From Leucaena leucocephala (lineage: Eukaryota; Streptophyta; Magnoliopsida; Fabales; Fabaceae), in contig CM073563.1 of the NCBI GenBank assembly GCA_037074615.1, forward strand, positions 13,624,501 to 13,688,500: 64,000 nucleotides of DNA. Direction: 5' to 3'. Below the pieces are notes generated by a model, which was not told the origin of the DNA, made no database searches, and worked only from the letters and a program-made list of their open reading frames with translations. Position 1 is the stretch's first letter. Every line of letters starts with the position of its first letter. Position numbers and translations under genes: made by a program. Below, one piece after another: positions 12,960-25,100 of the stretch.

Positions 12960-15900
12960 AAATGACTCAAACTAAGTCCATATTTGCTAAACTTGTCACA
13001 AGAGACAAGTTGAATGGAGATAACTATAACATGTCGCACTGTAAGATATCATATGTCCTTAAGGAGCAAACGTGACTAACATCCTAGCGAATGTCCTCCC
13101 ATATCCGGATGCTATTGCACCATAAAAAGACCAAGAGGCATTTGCCACCTAGGAAAGAAAAGATATCATTACCAAGATCACGATGCTAGCATCAATGAAT
13201 GATTATCTAATGTATTAGTTTGAGTGTCACACCACTACCTTAGCCATGTGGTCAGCTCTAAAGATTAAGTTTAACATAACTTTAGCCTCTAGGCTTAGAA
13301 GAATCACTATTAAATTCAACACTTTTAAGCTGGGTCCCAACACTCCTTCCAATCATCACTTGAGAGTGATGCATGCAAAACTTGATAAGGGAGCTTAAGG
13401 AAGTCGGAGGTACCCTTTCTGATAAACAATAGGTTCAAGCTATTATTAGGTCTCTCCTAACTAGTTGGGTTACCATAAAGTATAATATAACCCATAATGG
13501 CACCATGAAAATCTTTATTGATATGGCTCGACACATCCAACTTGAGGATGACCCATAGAAGCTGTAAAATCCAATGGTCAAGTACTTTTAACTTAAGGAA
13601 AGAGCATGAGATATCTAAGCTCTAGTCCCAGAAGAACAAGGGAGGCTCGAAGGCCCAAAAGGGAAAAAAGAGCTTTAAGAAGGGCAATAAGAAGCGTGTA
13701 AAGAAGTGAGATCTGTTTAAGATCAATTGCTATGCCTACCAGAAGAATGGGCATTTTGCCAAGTACTATCCTGAGCAAAAGGTACTAGATTCTAATACTT
13801 CACACTATTCTTATGTCTCTAGTATCACTTTCATAGCTGAAGCTAATCTTGTGTGGGTTGTAAACTAAGGGGCCACAGGCTATGTGAGTAAAGATCATGG
13901 GAATTTCATAGAATTTTGTTAGTTACTTGCTAGAAGCAAATGTCTCTTCATTGGGAATAATGTGATGGTGGAAGTCAAAAGGATAGACACTTGTGAACAA
14001 AGTTTGTAAAGCAAGTGAACCCTAACATTGCATGACATCCTTTACGCTCTATTGATCCACCAAACTCTCATGTCTATCATTTCCTTAGTTAAATTTCACT
14101 TTAATGTTAACTTTCATGATTTGGTTGTTAACATTATAAATAGGACCAAGCTTTATAGTTTTGGTTATGTTTTGGATGGTTTCTTTGTATTAGAAAATTT
14201 TAATGATTATTCCAATTTTTTCTACACTATATCTTCCAATGTGAATTATGATATTTGGCATGCTAGATTAGGAAACATCAGTCAAAAAAACATCCTCAAA
14301 CTAGGAGATGAAGGATTGATAGAAAAAGTGTCAAAAAGGGAAATGTCCTTATATGAGCATTACCTAGCTAGCAAAAGTACAAGGAAACCCTTTGGCAAAG
14401 TAACCAAGGCTAAATATCCTCTTCAATTGATATACTATAACATTTGTGAACTTATGAGTGTGAGGGCAGAGGATGAAACATGGTACTTTATAACATTTAT
14501 CAATGAGTTTTTCTCGATATAGGCATGGTTATATGATTTCTCACAAATTTGAGGCTTTCGAATTCTTTAAAAATTATCTTAACTTAGTGAAAAATTAGTT
14601 GAACTATAAAATCAACGCTTTCAAAGTTATCATAGGTCGAGAATACCTCTCAGACTAGTTCTTGAAGCTCAATGAAGAAAAAGAAATTGCTAGACAATTG
14701 GCTATCCTACACACTCCTTAACAAAATAGAGTCACCGAATGGAGGAATATGACCCTCCTTGACATGTTTTGAATGATGATGGCACAAGTAAAATTTCCCA
14801 TCTCATATTGGGGAGATGTACTCTTAGCTGTTGGATTCGTTCTTAACTGTCTACCCTCAAAGTTAGTCAGGACTATGTATTATAAGACAGGGTGGAAACT
14901 AGATCTAAACATCGTAAGACCTTAGGGATCAACCACCTATATCCATGACTATTCCCACAAATATGGAAAGTTGGGGCCAAGAGGAAAGAAATGTATCTTC
15001 ATAAGATACTCTGATAATTCAAAAGGGTATGTTTTCATTAGTGAAAATGATGACGACTCAATGATTGAAATTGAATCAAGGGACGTAATATTCTTAGAAC
15101 GAATTTCCTAGCATAGGGAACATTCAAAACACCAAGTTTTTCTACAAGAACAATAGCCATGAGGAAGCAGTAAGTCTTCCTTAGTCCATTTATCTGTGTT
15201 AGAGGGTTGAACTATTTTCACAACTAGAAAATCTTACCCAAACATAAGAGGAGGAATATATTGGAAATTCCACTTCACATAAGCCAATCCTTAGGAGACA
15301 CTTCTCAGTCATAGGGCTACTCTCATCATTGGTCTAGGAGATGACGATCAAGATCTTGTAAGTATCAAAAAGGCACTATGAGGATTTGCTAAAGAAAAAT
15401 GGCAAAATGCCCTACAAGAGGAAATAGACATGTGCAAACTACAAAGACTAAGGGGTATACACAATGAAAATAGGTAAACTACGAAGGAACATTTTTTCCT
15501 ATTGTGTGATTTAACTCAATCAGACTAATATTGGGCATGGTAGAAAGCTTAAACTTGGAATTATATCAAATATATGTAAAAGTTGCCTTCCTCAATGGGA
15601 AACTAGATGAAAAAAATTATATAGAGCAACCTGAGGGCTTCAGAGTAAAAGAAAATGAAACAAAAGATTTGTAAGCTCTCGAGGTCCATTTATGGACTCA
15701 AACAATCATCTAGACATTGGTACCTTAGGTTTCATAAAACAATATCCTCATTGACTTTGAAATGATTGAAGAAGACCATCATGTTACATCAAGCAGTTTA
15801 GAGGTAATTTTGTCATATTATCTCTGTATGTCGATGACATAGTCTTGGGTGAAACTAGCTTGAAGGTAGTTAAAATATCAAATATTATTTATCATCCAAC

Positions 15901-16770
15901 TTTGAGATAAAGGGCATGGACGAGGTAAAATATATCTTGGGTGTCAACATAAAAAGGGATTGTTATCATTGTCACAAAATGACATACATAACCAAAATCC
16001 TTAATTGATTTAGCATAAGAGACTGGAAGCCCCTAGACATCCCTATAGTTAAAGGACATCACTTAATTGATAATATGCGCCCCATAAAGGAATCTGGCAT
16101 AGAATGCATGAAAAGCGTCCCATATTCAAGTGTAGTTGGAAGCCAAATATATGCTATGTTGTGTATAAGGGCAAACATATGTGTTATTGTCATACATGTG
16201 AGATGTTTTCAATCCAACCCAGGAATCGAGCACTAGGAAGTTATGAAAAGAATAATGAGGTATATAAAGAGAACCATAGACTATGAGTTATGCTATAAAG
16301 GCAGTAACCTATACTTGGAAGGATACTTCAATGCCTACTAGGTAGGATACCATAGCAAGCAACATTAACTTTAGGTTATGTGTTATTGTTGAACAACGGG
16401 GCCATCTCCTAGAGAATCAAGAAATAAACGTGTGTCTCTGTTGTCCATGGAAGTAAAATACATAGTGTGATCTGCTACCACCCAAGAAGTTGTACGGCTT
16501 GAGATTCCTAAAGTATTTGGGAATAATTAGTGGCAAAGAGGGTCCAATATTGATACACAGCGATAGTCAAGCAACAATAGCGTATGGTAAGAACCCAGAA
16601 GATCACTGTAGGACAAAGTACATAGACATTAAGTATTACTTTGTAAGAGATATGACCACTAAGAAACAAGTGACTATTCTATACTTATCCACTCATAAGA
16701 TGTGAGCAAATCCCTTAACAAAGCCTATACTAGAAATTTCTTTGTAAAACATGTAAAGGCTTTGGGCATG
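12960..16770 (+). pseudogene. Ty1/copia gag-pol, heavily decayed
   Basis: Domains appear in copia order across shifting frames. Gag remnants lie at about 12,980-13,560. A CCHC knuckle CYAYQKNGHFAKYYP (last Cys lost) is near 13,727-13,771. The GAG-pre-integrase segment containing WHARLGNISQKNILKLGDEG is at 14,028-14,522, and integrase at about 14,530-15,000. Reverse transcriptase at about 15,480-16,050 has YVDD at 15,827-15,838. RNase H is at about 16,300-16,770. Stops and frameshifts occur throughout. It reads toward the PRMT6 3' end but lies outside that gene. Confidence 0.8.
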
Positions 16771-16843
16771 CGTAAGGCATTATTTTTTGAAACATTCTTT
16801 TACAATGCATTTTTTAATTGAAGTTACTCGTGTATGTATATTA

Positions 16844-16863
16844 GTGTGTGTGTGTGTGTGTGT
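16844..16863 (+). repeat. (GT)10 microsatellite
   Basis: Perfect GT dinucleotide run of 20 bp just downstream of the copia RNase H remnant. Confidence 0.9.
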
Positions 16864-17450
16864 AAACTAATGAAAGCATAGGCACAAGATATGCAATATA
16901 AGTATGTTGTACATGCTAGAGGTTGACTCACTCATAACGAGTAACCATCTTCCTATATCCACACAAGACATGGAAGGTAAGACAACAAGCGATCACTATG
17001 AGATGGTTAAGGAGAACTGCTGCATTAGTGTCTCCTTAGTAAATACTGAGATGAGATCCACACAAGTCATGGATTGAATCATGGATGTTTTCCACCCATA
17101 AAGCCTGTATCTAGACAAAGAACCCTTCACTTATGAAACATCATGAGAATCATGGAAGAATTTTGGTTTGAATTAGTGGATTAAACATTATAGCATACAC
17201 TTCATACTGCATATGCTTATAACCAAAACTACAAGGAATGTAGATAGGAAATCCTTATTATATTATAGTGAGTCTTATGAAGGAATAAAATATTTCACAA
17301 CGCCCTTAACACTTAGGTGACATCATGTGATCTTGATATGGTCACTGCTACTCTAGCTTGAGCTCAATTATAATAAGTAATATGATATAACGAGTCAAAC
17401 TAGGGAAAGCACATCTATCAAGCCCAATTGATGACAAGTTAAAAGGAAGA
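16864..17450. other. non-coding, probably 3' untranslated part of the decayed copia
   Basis: No coding remnant. It lies between the RNase H remnant and a candidate 3' LTR. Confidence 0.3.
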
Positions 17451-18352
17451 TGTGCCCTAAAATGAACCTCTTACTAGTATCTGTAACATGTTCCTTACAG
17501 GTTGTTCAAATAACCAATAAGTATGGATATTATGCGTATAAGTAGGAAATCTGAGTGATTAAGACAAATAGTCTATTTCTTACATAGGTAGTATTTATGG
17601 GTAAGTTTAGGGCATTTGAGGCAACAAACATTTTGTAGGTACATCTAGTTTGTCCTTGTGTACTAGTCCCGCACAAGGGACTTCTAGTGCACAAGAATCT
17701 AAAATCAAAGATGTTATGCCCACATAGTCATAACAGACATCAAGTTTGAGGTAGGACTAACTTGATTGTATGATGGTAAGGCCTATCAAGTGCGAGTAGA
17801 AGATGTTAGGCTTAGGTTTAGTTCTACCCACGATAGGTCATATTATTTGATTGGAAATCAAGAATCCGATCAAGTGGGAAAAACCAATTAGTATTAATTG
17901 ATTGATGAGTGAAATCAAGCGGCATTTATTGACTAGAAGATAAACCAATTAACACTGAATATAAAATGAGTGAATTGGGAATCAAGATTCCCTACAGTTA
18001 AAAAATTAATCAAGCATTAATTTCCTAATTGCTAATTGATGGGCAAGAAAAAAATTTCCCTACAATTAATAGAAAGATCACACATCATTATTATGGTAGT
18101 CAACCATACCACTATAAATAGAGGTGCCTCTCAACATTGTAATACACCTCAGTTGTAGAGTTTTTTTTTACTACTCTTATCTCTCTGTCTTGTTCATTCT
18201 TGTGCGGTGGTCCATGTGTGCCACTAGGATTTAGGTTCTAGTAACATAATCTTTGCATGTGTTTAGTGTACCCGTTGAGATCCTACTAGTACGTTCTATC
18301 TCTCTTTCTTGTCGTTTACTTACATGAAGGAAACAACTTACTTCAACAATGG
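17451..18352 (+). mobile_element. candidate copia 3' LTR
   Basis: Starts near tgtgccctaaaatg and ends near ttcaaca. It holds a promoter-like cactataaatagagg at about 18,111 followed by a pyrimidine-rich R/U5-like stretch. No matching 5' LTR was found, so the borders are approximate. Confidence 0.45.
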
Positions 18353-19098
18353 TAACCATTATATAAATGGAAAGACACTAGTCTATCATAGTTAGAAAGA
18401 ATTAAATCCCTCCTGATTCATAATTCACATATCAGTCAAAAGTTAATACTTGTGTTTGAATTTTGTTCAACACAACATTCGAATAAAACACAAAATTACT
18501 ACTTCTCTCACTGTTTTTTTTTTTCATTTTTTGCATTTTTATAGAAATATGAAGGAAATCACAAAATTTACAACAAATAGAACAAAATAAGCAATTTCAA
18601 CCCATAAAGATAAGTCCCCAAAAAGCACCTTTACAAAAATGACTATAATTTGCCGTAGAAAACTCCAATGGAGATTATTCTAAAATGAGCAGGAAAAAGA
18701 GATGAAGGGGAAAAGGTTGGAACACAGGCGCAAAGCATGGCCATATCTAGAACAAAGGAATATATGGACATGCGCATAGAATAGCGCAAAACCGAAAGTT
18801 AGAATGAAAACAAAACACATTAAAGATCTGACATGAGATAAGAACTAGGCTAAGAAACTAAGATTGTGCATACCTCTTAGAAAAAGATCTCATGAATACA
18901 CAATCAATCCAAATAATGCCCCTAAAAAAAACTAAATAAAGGTTTAGTGATCCAATTGAATTGTTGAGCACAAAAAGAATAAAGACATGAAGTGTTAGAA
19001 GAAACATAAAGTTGATCAAGTCTTGATAGACCTGTTAATTATACAAAAAAAAAACTCTAAACACATTCCAGTCAAAAAGTTCCAAAATATAGAAAATT
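18353..19098. other. non-coding, nothing recognised
   Basis: AT-rich with poly-T and poly-A runs. No ORF or repeat structure I can support. Confidence 0.3.
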
Positions 19099-19376
19099 GG
19101 GTAAAGTAGCACACAATATCCTAATCTTATTTCTCATATGTGGCCAGTATCATATTCTTTATTTGTGATGTAATTTCACATATAATTTTTTTCATTTGGT
19201 GCAATTTTATCCATAATCTTATTTCTCAAGTACTAAGAATTCCACCAAATAAAAATATTATGGGTGAAATTGCACTAAATTAAAAAGATTATGGATAAAA
19301 TTGTACTATAAATAATATTATGATATTGGTCAAATATGAGAAATAATATCAGGATATTGGATGCTACTTTATCCTA
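19099..19376. mobile_element. MITE-like inverted-repeat element
   Basis: About 278 bp whose two halves are imperfect reverse complements. The left end GGGTAAAGTAGCACACAATA matches the reverse complement of the right end AGGATAAAGTAGCATCCAAT, and homology extends over about 120 bp per arm. No coding capacity. A target-site duplication is not clear. Confidence 0.6.
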
Positions 19377-19603
19377 AAGATTTTCATTCAATATTCAAGT
19401 TGATCACAAAAATAGGTGTACAATGTATTTTATGAGATAGAGTCAAAGTTTAACTTAATTACCTAGTAAACATGAACCCTTATACTCAAAACAGTTAATG
19501 CTAAGCTATAAATTAAACACATATTATTCAATGAACATAAGAATGCAAAAAAGTCAACTTTGCCAACTAATATGTTTCAATGAACATAAGAACCTGCTTA
19601 TGC

Positions 19604-20978
19604 ATGTAGCCGATCCCAAACCCGGGTAAAGGAGGAGGATTGTGTTAGGCCCCAACAGCCAATGTAAAACTTGTCGAATCTTATGAACATGGACATACAG
19701 TTACAAACTATAGGGGGATAAAGCTTATGAGTCACACTATGAAGTTGTAGGAAAAGGTAATTGAACACATGTTGAGATTAGAGATTGATATTACTGAGAA
19801 TCAGTGTGGTTTCATGCCAAGTAGGTCTACAATAGAGGCGATTTATTTATTAAGGGGGTTAATGGAAAGGTACCAAATTAAAAGAAGAGACATGCATATG
19901 GTCTTCATTGACTTAGAAAAAGCATATGATCGAGTACTAAGAGAGGTGCTTTGGAAAAGAAATGTGTATGTATGGCATATATCAAGACAATAAAAGATAT
20001 GTATGAGGGGGTAACAACTACTGTAAGAATGTCTGGGGGCGAAACAAAGAATTTTCCCATAAGGATTTGTCTACATCAGGGATCAGCCTTAAGTCCTTAT
20101 TTATTTAATCTAGTAGTAGATGTTCTAACTAAGCCTATTCAAGAAGAAATCCCTAAGTGCATGCTTTTTGCGGACGATATAGTTCTTGTGGCGGAGTCAA
20201 GAGAAGAGATTAATTTTAAACTTGACTTATGGAGAAGTACTTTAGAGTCGAAGGGTTTTCGTCTGAGTAGAAGTAAGACTGAATATATGCATTGTAATTA
20301 TGATAAGAGACAAGTTAGAAGTAACTTGGAGGTCAGATTGAGAAATTAAGTTATTCCACAAATAGATAAGTTCAAATATTTTGGATCAATAATACAAAAG
20401 GACGGTGAAATTTTGGAAGATGTTAATCATAGAATTCAGGCCGGGTGGTTTAAATGGAGAAAGGCTACTGGGGTTATATGTGATCGGAAAGTACCAGATA
20501 AAGTAAAAGGAAAGTTTTATCGCACTGCTATAAGACCAGCAATGCTTTATGGAAGTGAATGCTGGGCTTTAAAAGAACAGCAAGAGCATAAAGTTGAGGT
20601 AGCTGAGATCAGGATGCTGAGATGGATATGTGGGCATACAAGAAAAGATAAGATTCATAATGAATATATACGGGGAAGAGTTGGAGTGTCACCTATTGAA
20701 GAGAAAATGGTAGAGAACTGTCTTAGGTGGTTTGGACACGTACAAATAAAGTCAAGGGATGCGCCGGTGAAAATGGTGGATCAAATATTATGGACATCGG
20801 TTAAAAGGGGTAGAGGAAGGCCAAAGAGAATACTCAAAGAGGTCATTGAGCAGGATCTCCTGATCAATAATCTATCTAAGGATTTAGTTTTTGATAGAGC
20901 ACAATGGCGTCGTATGATCCATATAGCCGACCCCATTTAATGGGATAAAGCTTGTTGTTATTGTTGTTGTTGTTGTGT
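19604..20978 (+). pseudogene. RTE-type LINE, truncated, with TTG-type tail
   Basis: Non-LTR retrotransposon reverse transcriptase in three frames. From about 19,700 it reads NYRGIKLMSHTMKL, a stop (Trp expected), then ENQCGFMPSRSTIEAIYLLR and FIDLEKAYDRV (to 19,993). A frameshift leads into 19,951-20,349 with the catalytic MLFADDIVLVAE (FADD at 20,167-20,178). A further break leads into 20,413-20,940, the C-terminal domain with RPAMLYGSECWALK, MLRWICGHTRKD and WFGHV. The 3' end is a TTG/TTA repeat at about 20,951-20,976, as in plant RTE-clade LINEs. The endonuclease domain is missing. Confidence 0.85.
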
Positions 20979-21135
20979 TCACCTAATTTTTTTATAAATA
21001 TAAATATTATCCTATTAAGTATTATCTTGTTTGAGGTACTATCAAATACTAATTGTGAGCACATCTCCCATATACCTAATTTATAGAAGCATCTTAAGTC
21101 CAAAACAATATTTTATAGGCTCAATATATTTTTTG

Positions 21136-21353
21136 GTTGCCACCTGATTCACTAAAACTTTGCCCCGACTACATCTGAATCTGAGATCTTAAATACAGGG
21201 TAAGTGGCTCGATATCACTTAAACGAGATCTTAAATTCGAGTTTTAACCTATACAGAAAATCTCTATTAGGAGACTTATCCACCATAGTCAAGTACACAA
21301 CATGAATCGGATCCAGATGTAGTCAAAATAAAGCTCCAGTGAACCAGGTAAAC
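21136..21353. mobile_element. small inverted-repeat element (MITE-like)
   Basis: The left arm, with cacctgattcact and gactacatctgaatc, matches the reverse complement of the right arm, which has acctggttcact and gactacatctggatcc, at roughly 70 percent by eye. About 218 bp, no ORF. A TTCGAGT box-B-like motif inside could also mean a SINE origin. Confidence 0.4.
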
Positions 21354-22106
21354 AAAAAACAATTACATTTGCTTTGCCAAAATTTCTTGCACAAGTCCTC
21401 TCAAAGGCTCCTTAATTCTGTTAGCTATTGTCTTTATAGAAGTGCTAGAAACAACTTGTTCTTCATCATTACTTGAAATGGCTTGCTGTTTCACATTAAA
21501 ATAGTAATCCTTTTTGAGGTTTTAACAAGGCTTCAACTGTGGAAGATTCAATCCATGTCAAGTTTGATAAATCTTTTCTTCAAATGGTCAAGGAAGCTGG
21601 TGATGACTTTATCATTTCTTTTAAAAATCTCGTAGAAAATAAAAATCAACGAGATTATTTGAAAACAAACTATTCCCTCTACAAGATAAAGAAAATGATG
21701 TCAATGATTGAGTCTCAAGCGATAAAAACGATCTTCCTTAAGATTGGAAATATGTCAAAGATCATCCCCTGGCTTTAGCGGAAGTGTAATTGAAATTCAA
21801 ATATAGTAATATTGAAGCTAAAGTCTAGCAAATATAAATGAAATATTGTTCTTCAAGAAACAAGAATCAATGGATGAATTAATTAGCTTCAGTATACAAA
21901 CTCATGAACAATTAAACTTTTTAGCATCAAGGAGGGTTACATCAAATTTTGAACAAGTTGACCTTTAATACAATGTATCAGATGCTCCGTTCGAACCTTG
22001 TGAGTAGAAATCATTTGGTTTCGGTTGGAACACCAAAGTCAGCTAGTAATGATTGCAAGTCATTGTGTAGGCTTTCATGCCAAAGACAATTAAAACTACC
22101 GCGCAA
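21354..22106. other. PRMT6 3' flank / probable 3' UTR
   Basis: Lies downstream of the PRMT6 stop on the minus strand. The plus strand at 21,539-21,778 has a 79-codon open frame (MEDSIHVKFDK and onward) that faintly resembles the integrase-RT linker of copia elements. No polyadenylation site can be placed with confidence. Confidence 0.35.
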
Positions 22107-22149
22107 TCATCTCATAACAGATTCTTTCACATAGGAACGACCACCTGAG
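22107..22149 (-). CDS. PRMT6: PRMT6 exon I (terminal, stop codon)
   Basis: 43 nt. It completes Ser, encodes SGGRSYVKESVMR and ends in TGA (22107-22109 on the complement). The preceding intron is only 95 bp. The 3' UTR runs leftward from here; I could not place its end. Confidence 0.9.
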
Positions 22150-25100
22150 CTGCAATGATGAGAGAAAAAAATTAGAAACCAAGTAGAGATGCTTGAAACT
22201 AACCATAAAAATGTTGTGGTTAAAACACATAAGCTCCAACTCACGAATATTCTAGGTGAATATTCATAAATCGACGATTTTCTTTGCTTTGAGACAGCAC
22301 CACCGAGCCTTCAATAACTTGATCTTGTTCTAGTTCTATGGGATCATAGAAGTATATCAACGTCTACATAGTGCAAAAAAAACAAATTTATAAGAAATGT
22401 AATCAACCCTAAATTATAAATTTCAATTAAACAACCAAGTTAGGCCAAAAAACCCAAATCATACAACAGAAATTATTAAACAAAGATGACATCATGCTAT
22501 ATACCTAGGCAAGCATCATGCCAAAGTCGTAATTTGTATCCCATTTCAACCAGTCCTTCTCATATGAATTATCTACTATCATTCTTAGGTTTTTCTTACA
22601 CTATTTTCCCCATTTTTTTAAAAAATAAAACTCAGTCTCTTCTGTTAACTGAGGCAATTACTTATTTATCCTGGCAACTGTCAGATTTGTTGCAGTGTGT
22701 TAAAGCAGCACCTAAGTCCAGGAAATTGCCCAGGAGGCCCGGAAAAAACGGGTGTCTGTTTCAGAGGAATCATATATACAAGGGAAGTCCTAAATGTTCT
22801 TCATACAAACTCGTATTGTTCATTCATAAACTGGAATTATTCAAATAATACAGGAGTTGTTTCAATTTATATTAAGAAATTATATATTGTAAATAAAGTC
22901 TTATTTTGAACGTGGTCTTGCACCAAATAGTATGCCATGCACCATGGTGCCAAGATCCTGTGTGGAGGCACGTTCTCTAGGTTACTTGAGTGTGTAGATA
23001 GATTCCGGAAGATTAAAGATAATTTAAGTAACAAACAGCACCTGTTGCCAATGGGTTGGAGGGTCCTCGGGTGCAGTGGACAGGACCAATGCATCGCTGG
23101 GATTCGTCCGTTTCTTTCGGTGACTTCCATCCACAGGATGGTTGTCAACAGACAAATTTGTAAAATAAGAATTCGCTGGTGTTGTTGTGGGCCCATTAAA
23201 TTCAACATCAAACCAAAATGCAAACCCATGCAGTGGAGCTGGAAAAATTAGAAAATATATTATCATAAAACAGATATGACAACGAGCAAGTGAAGATTTA
23301 TTTTGTAGCTTATAATGATTTGACGATAAAAACCCAAAAAAAAACGAGGCCAAAGAAAAAAAACATCTGAAAGCTTTAAAACATAGCTGAAAACATGGTA
23401 ACTGGATTAGAACACAATAATTGAGTTTGACACATGAAATTTGAGAACATAAAAGGAGGGAAAGTAGGTGATCAAAATAAGCGGAGAGAAGTATCACTTG
23501 GAAATACATAAATGAGAATAGAAAATGCAAAAGGAAGTTACCTCGCATCATTGACTTGAATTTATATCGAGTTGAAACAGATTCTAGCTCTTGGATGGTA
23601 ACCGAATAACAGTCAACATGTATTACCTGTAAAGGTACATTATCAAAATTTTGGAAACAATACTGATTATACGGAAAGGAGAAAATTTTGAATCATAACA
23701 AACTCGAACATGCACTTATGGAAACAGGTACAAATTAAACAAACGGTAGGTTTTATTAAAGCTATATTTTCTTATCAAATTTCGAACTTTTGTCTTCAAA
23801 GCATTCCACTAGTCACCAAATAGGTTGAAACATTATCAATACAATCTGATACAAGATGCATTTGCAAAGATTCCTGTATCTCAATGAAAGAACAAATTCA
23901 ATGACAACAATTCTTCACAAACAAAGGAAGATGCTAGCTGCAAGAAACTACAATTAAACTAATCTATGGGCTTCACTTAGTAGTCTAATCTTTTAAGCTG
24001 AATTATTACTTGACATGATAACAAAAGACATCTATTACCACCATGGGACAGGAGTATGATCCTTCCCATTCCTATTCACTTCGGTTTCAGCACACAGCAA
24101 TGATAGGCCCGTGCTTTCTTCACATTTCAAATCAAATACGATTTTGCGATTTCGAGTGCCTCAAAGACGAAGTTTAATGATAAGCACTCAATCCCACACA
24201 TATGATGGACCAGTGCTTGGGTTTGTGCATAAGCTCACAACATTAGATATGTCAGGTCTTACATGACATAAATAGATTTGTCCCCATAAATCTCAGATAA
24301 GTCTCTTGATCAACAATGTATCATCAAGAGAGTCACAAAGTTATAGTTTGAATCTAGGGTGAATGACATGTAAGGGATATTGAGACTTAACTCCCACGAA
24401 ATGGTTAAATGTCATTGGAATCTCATGGATTTTAATGAAATATAAGACGAGAGTAAATTTACCATATGCCCTTGTTTTTTGTCAAAAAAATAAACAAAAG
24501 AAATCCACCTCCCTCAACCATATGTACGAGTGAAAGCTCTAGCTCTGTCCCCGGCATTGGAGCCAACAGTTGGCAGTCACTGGAGGCCTAATCACTGGAA
24601 TATCAATAATGCCCAACAATGGACTAGAACCCAAAACAATTTCAACCATCGAGTCATGCAACACTCTAATAGAACCCTCAACTGTAATAATTTTGATAAC
24701 TAACAAAATTCAAAAATGACAACAAATAATGTGGGACTAATAACACTTTCACTTTCACTAACTCAACTCCAATGGCGCACTGACATTTTAGGTGACAATT
24801 ACCGCTTCTAGAGGTGACTCTACTTTTCTGGCCTGTTCCTTCAAGTCTGCAAGCATGGGTACCTCAACCTTCGTTAGAGAAATCACGAAGATGCTCTCTA
24901 TGTGCTCTGGGTTCCTCTGGGCGTTATGCCTTAAAAAAAACCTGAATTAAAGAAGATTGTTGCTCTCCAAATTCGATATAGGAAGGTGACGACAATTCAA
25001 GATACAGAAGAGGTGATGCGGTTAGTTTAGAACCACAATATGTGCCACCTTCTTGGAAGTGGCTAGGTCAAAGAAAGGAATATGTATTTCACAAAGAAAG

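Noticed and set aside
21539..21778. Copia fragment downstream of PRMT6
   Set aside because: Resemblance to an integrase-RT linker is too weak to list as a separate element; noted within the flank entry.
22937..23251. 104-codon plus-strand open frame
   Set aside because: It is the antisense shadow of PRMT6 exon G, whose minus-strand translation matches a known family.
22867..23551. Long minus-strand open frames of 120 and 175 codons around exon G
   Set aside because: They read through introns; only the part between the splice sites at 23,238 and 23,042 matches PRMT6.
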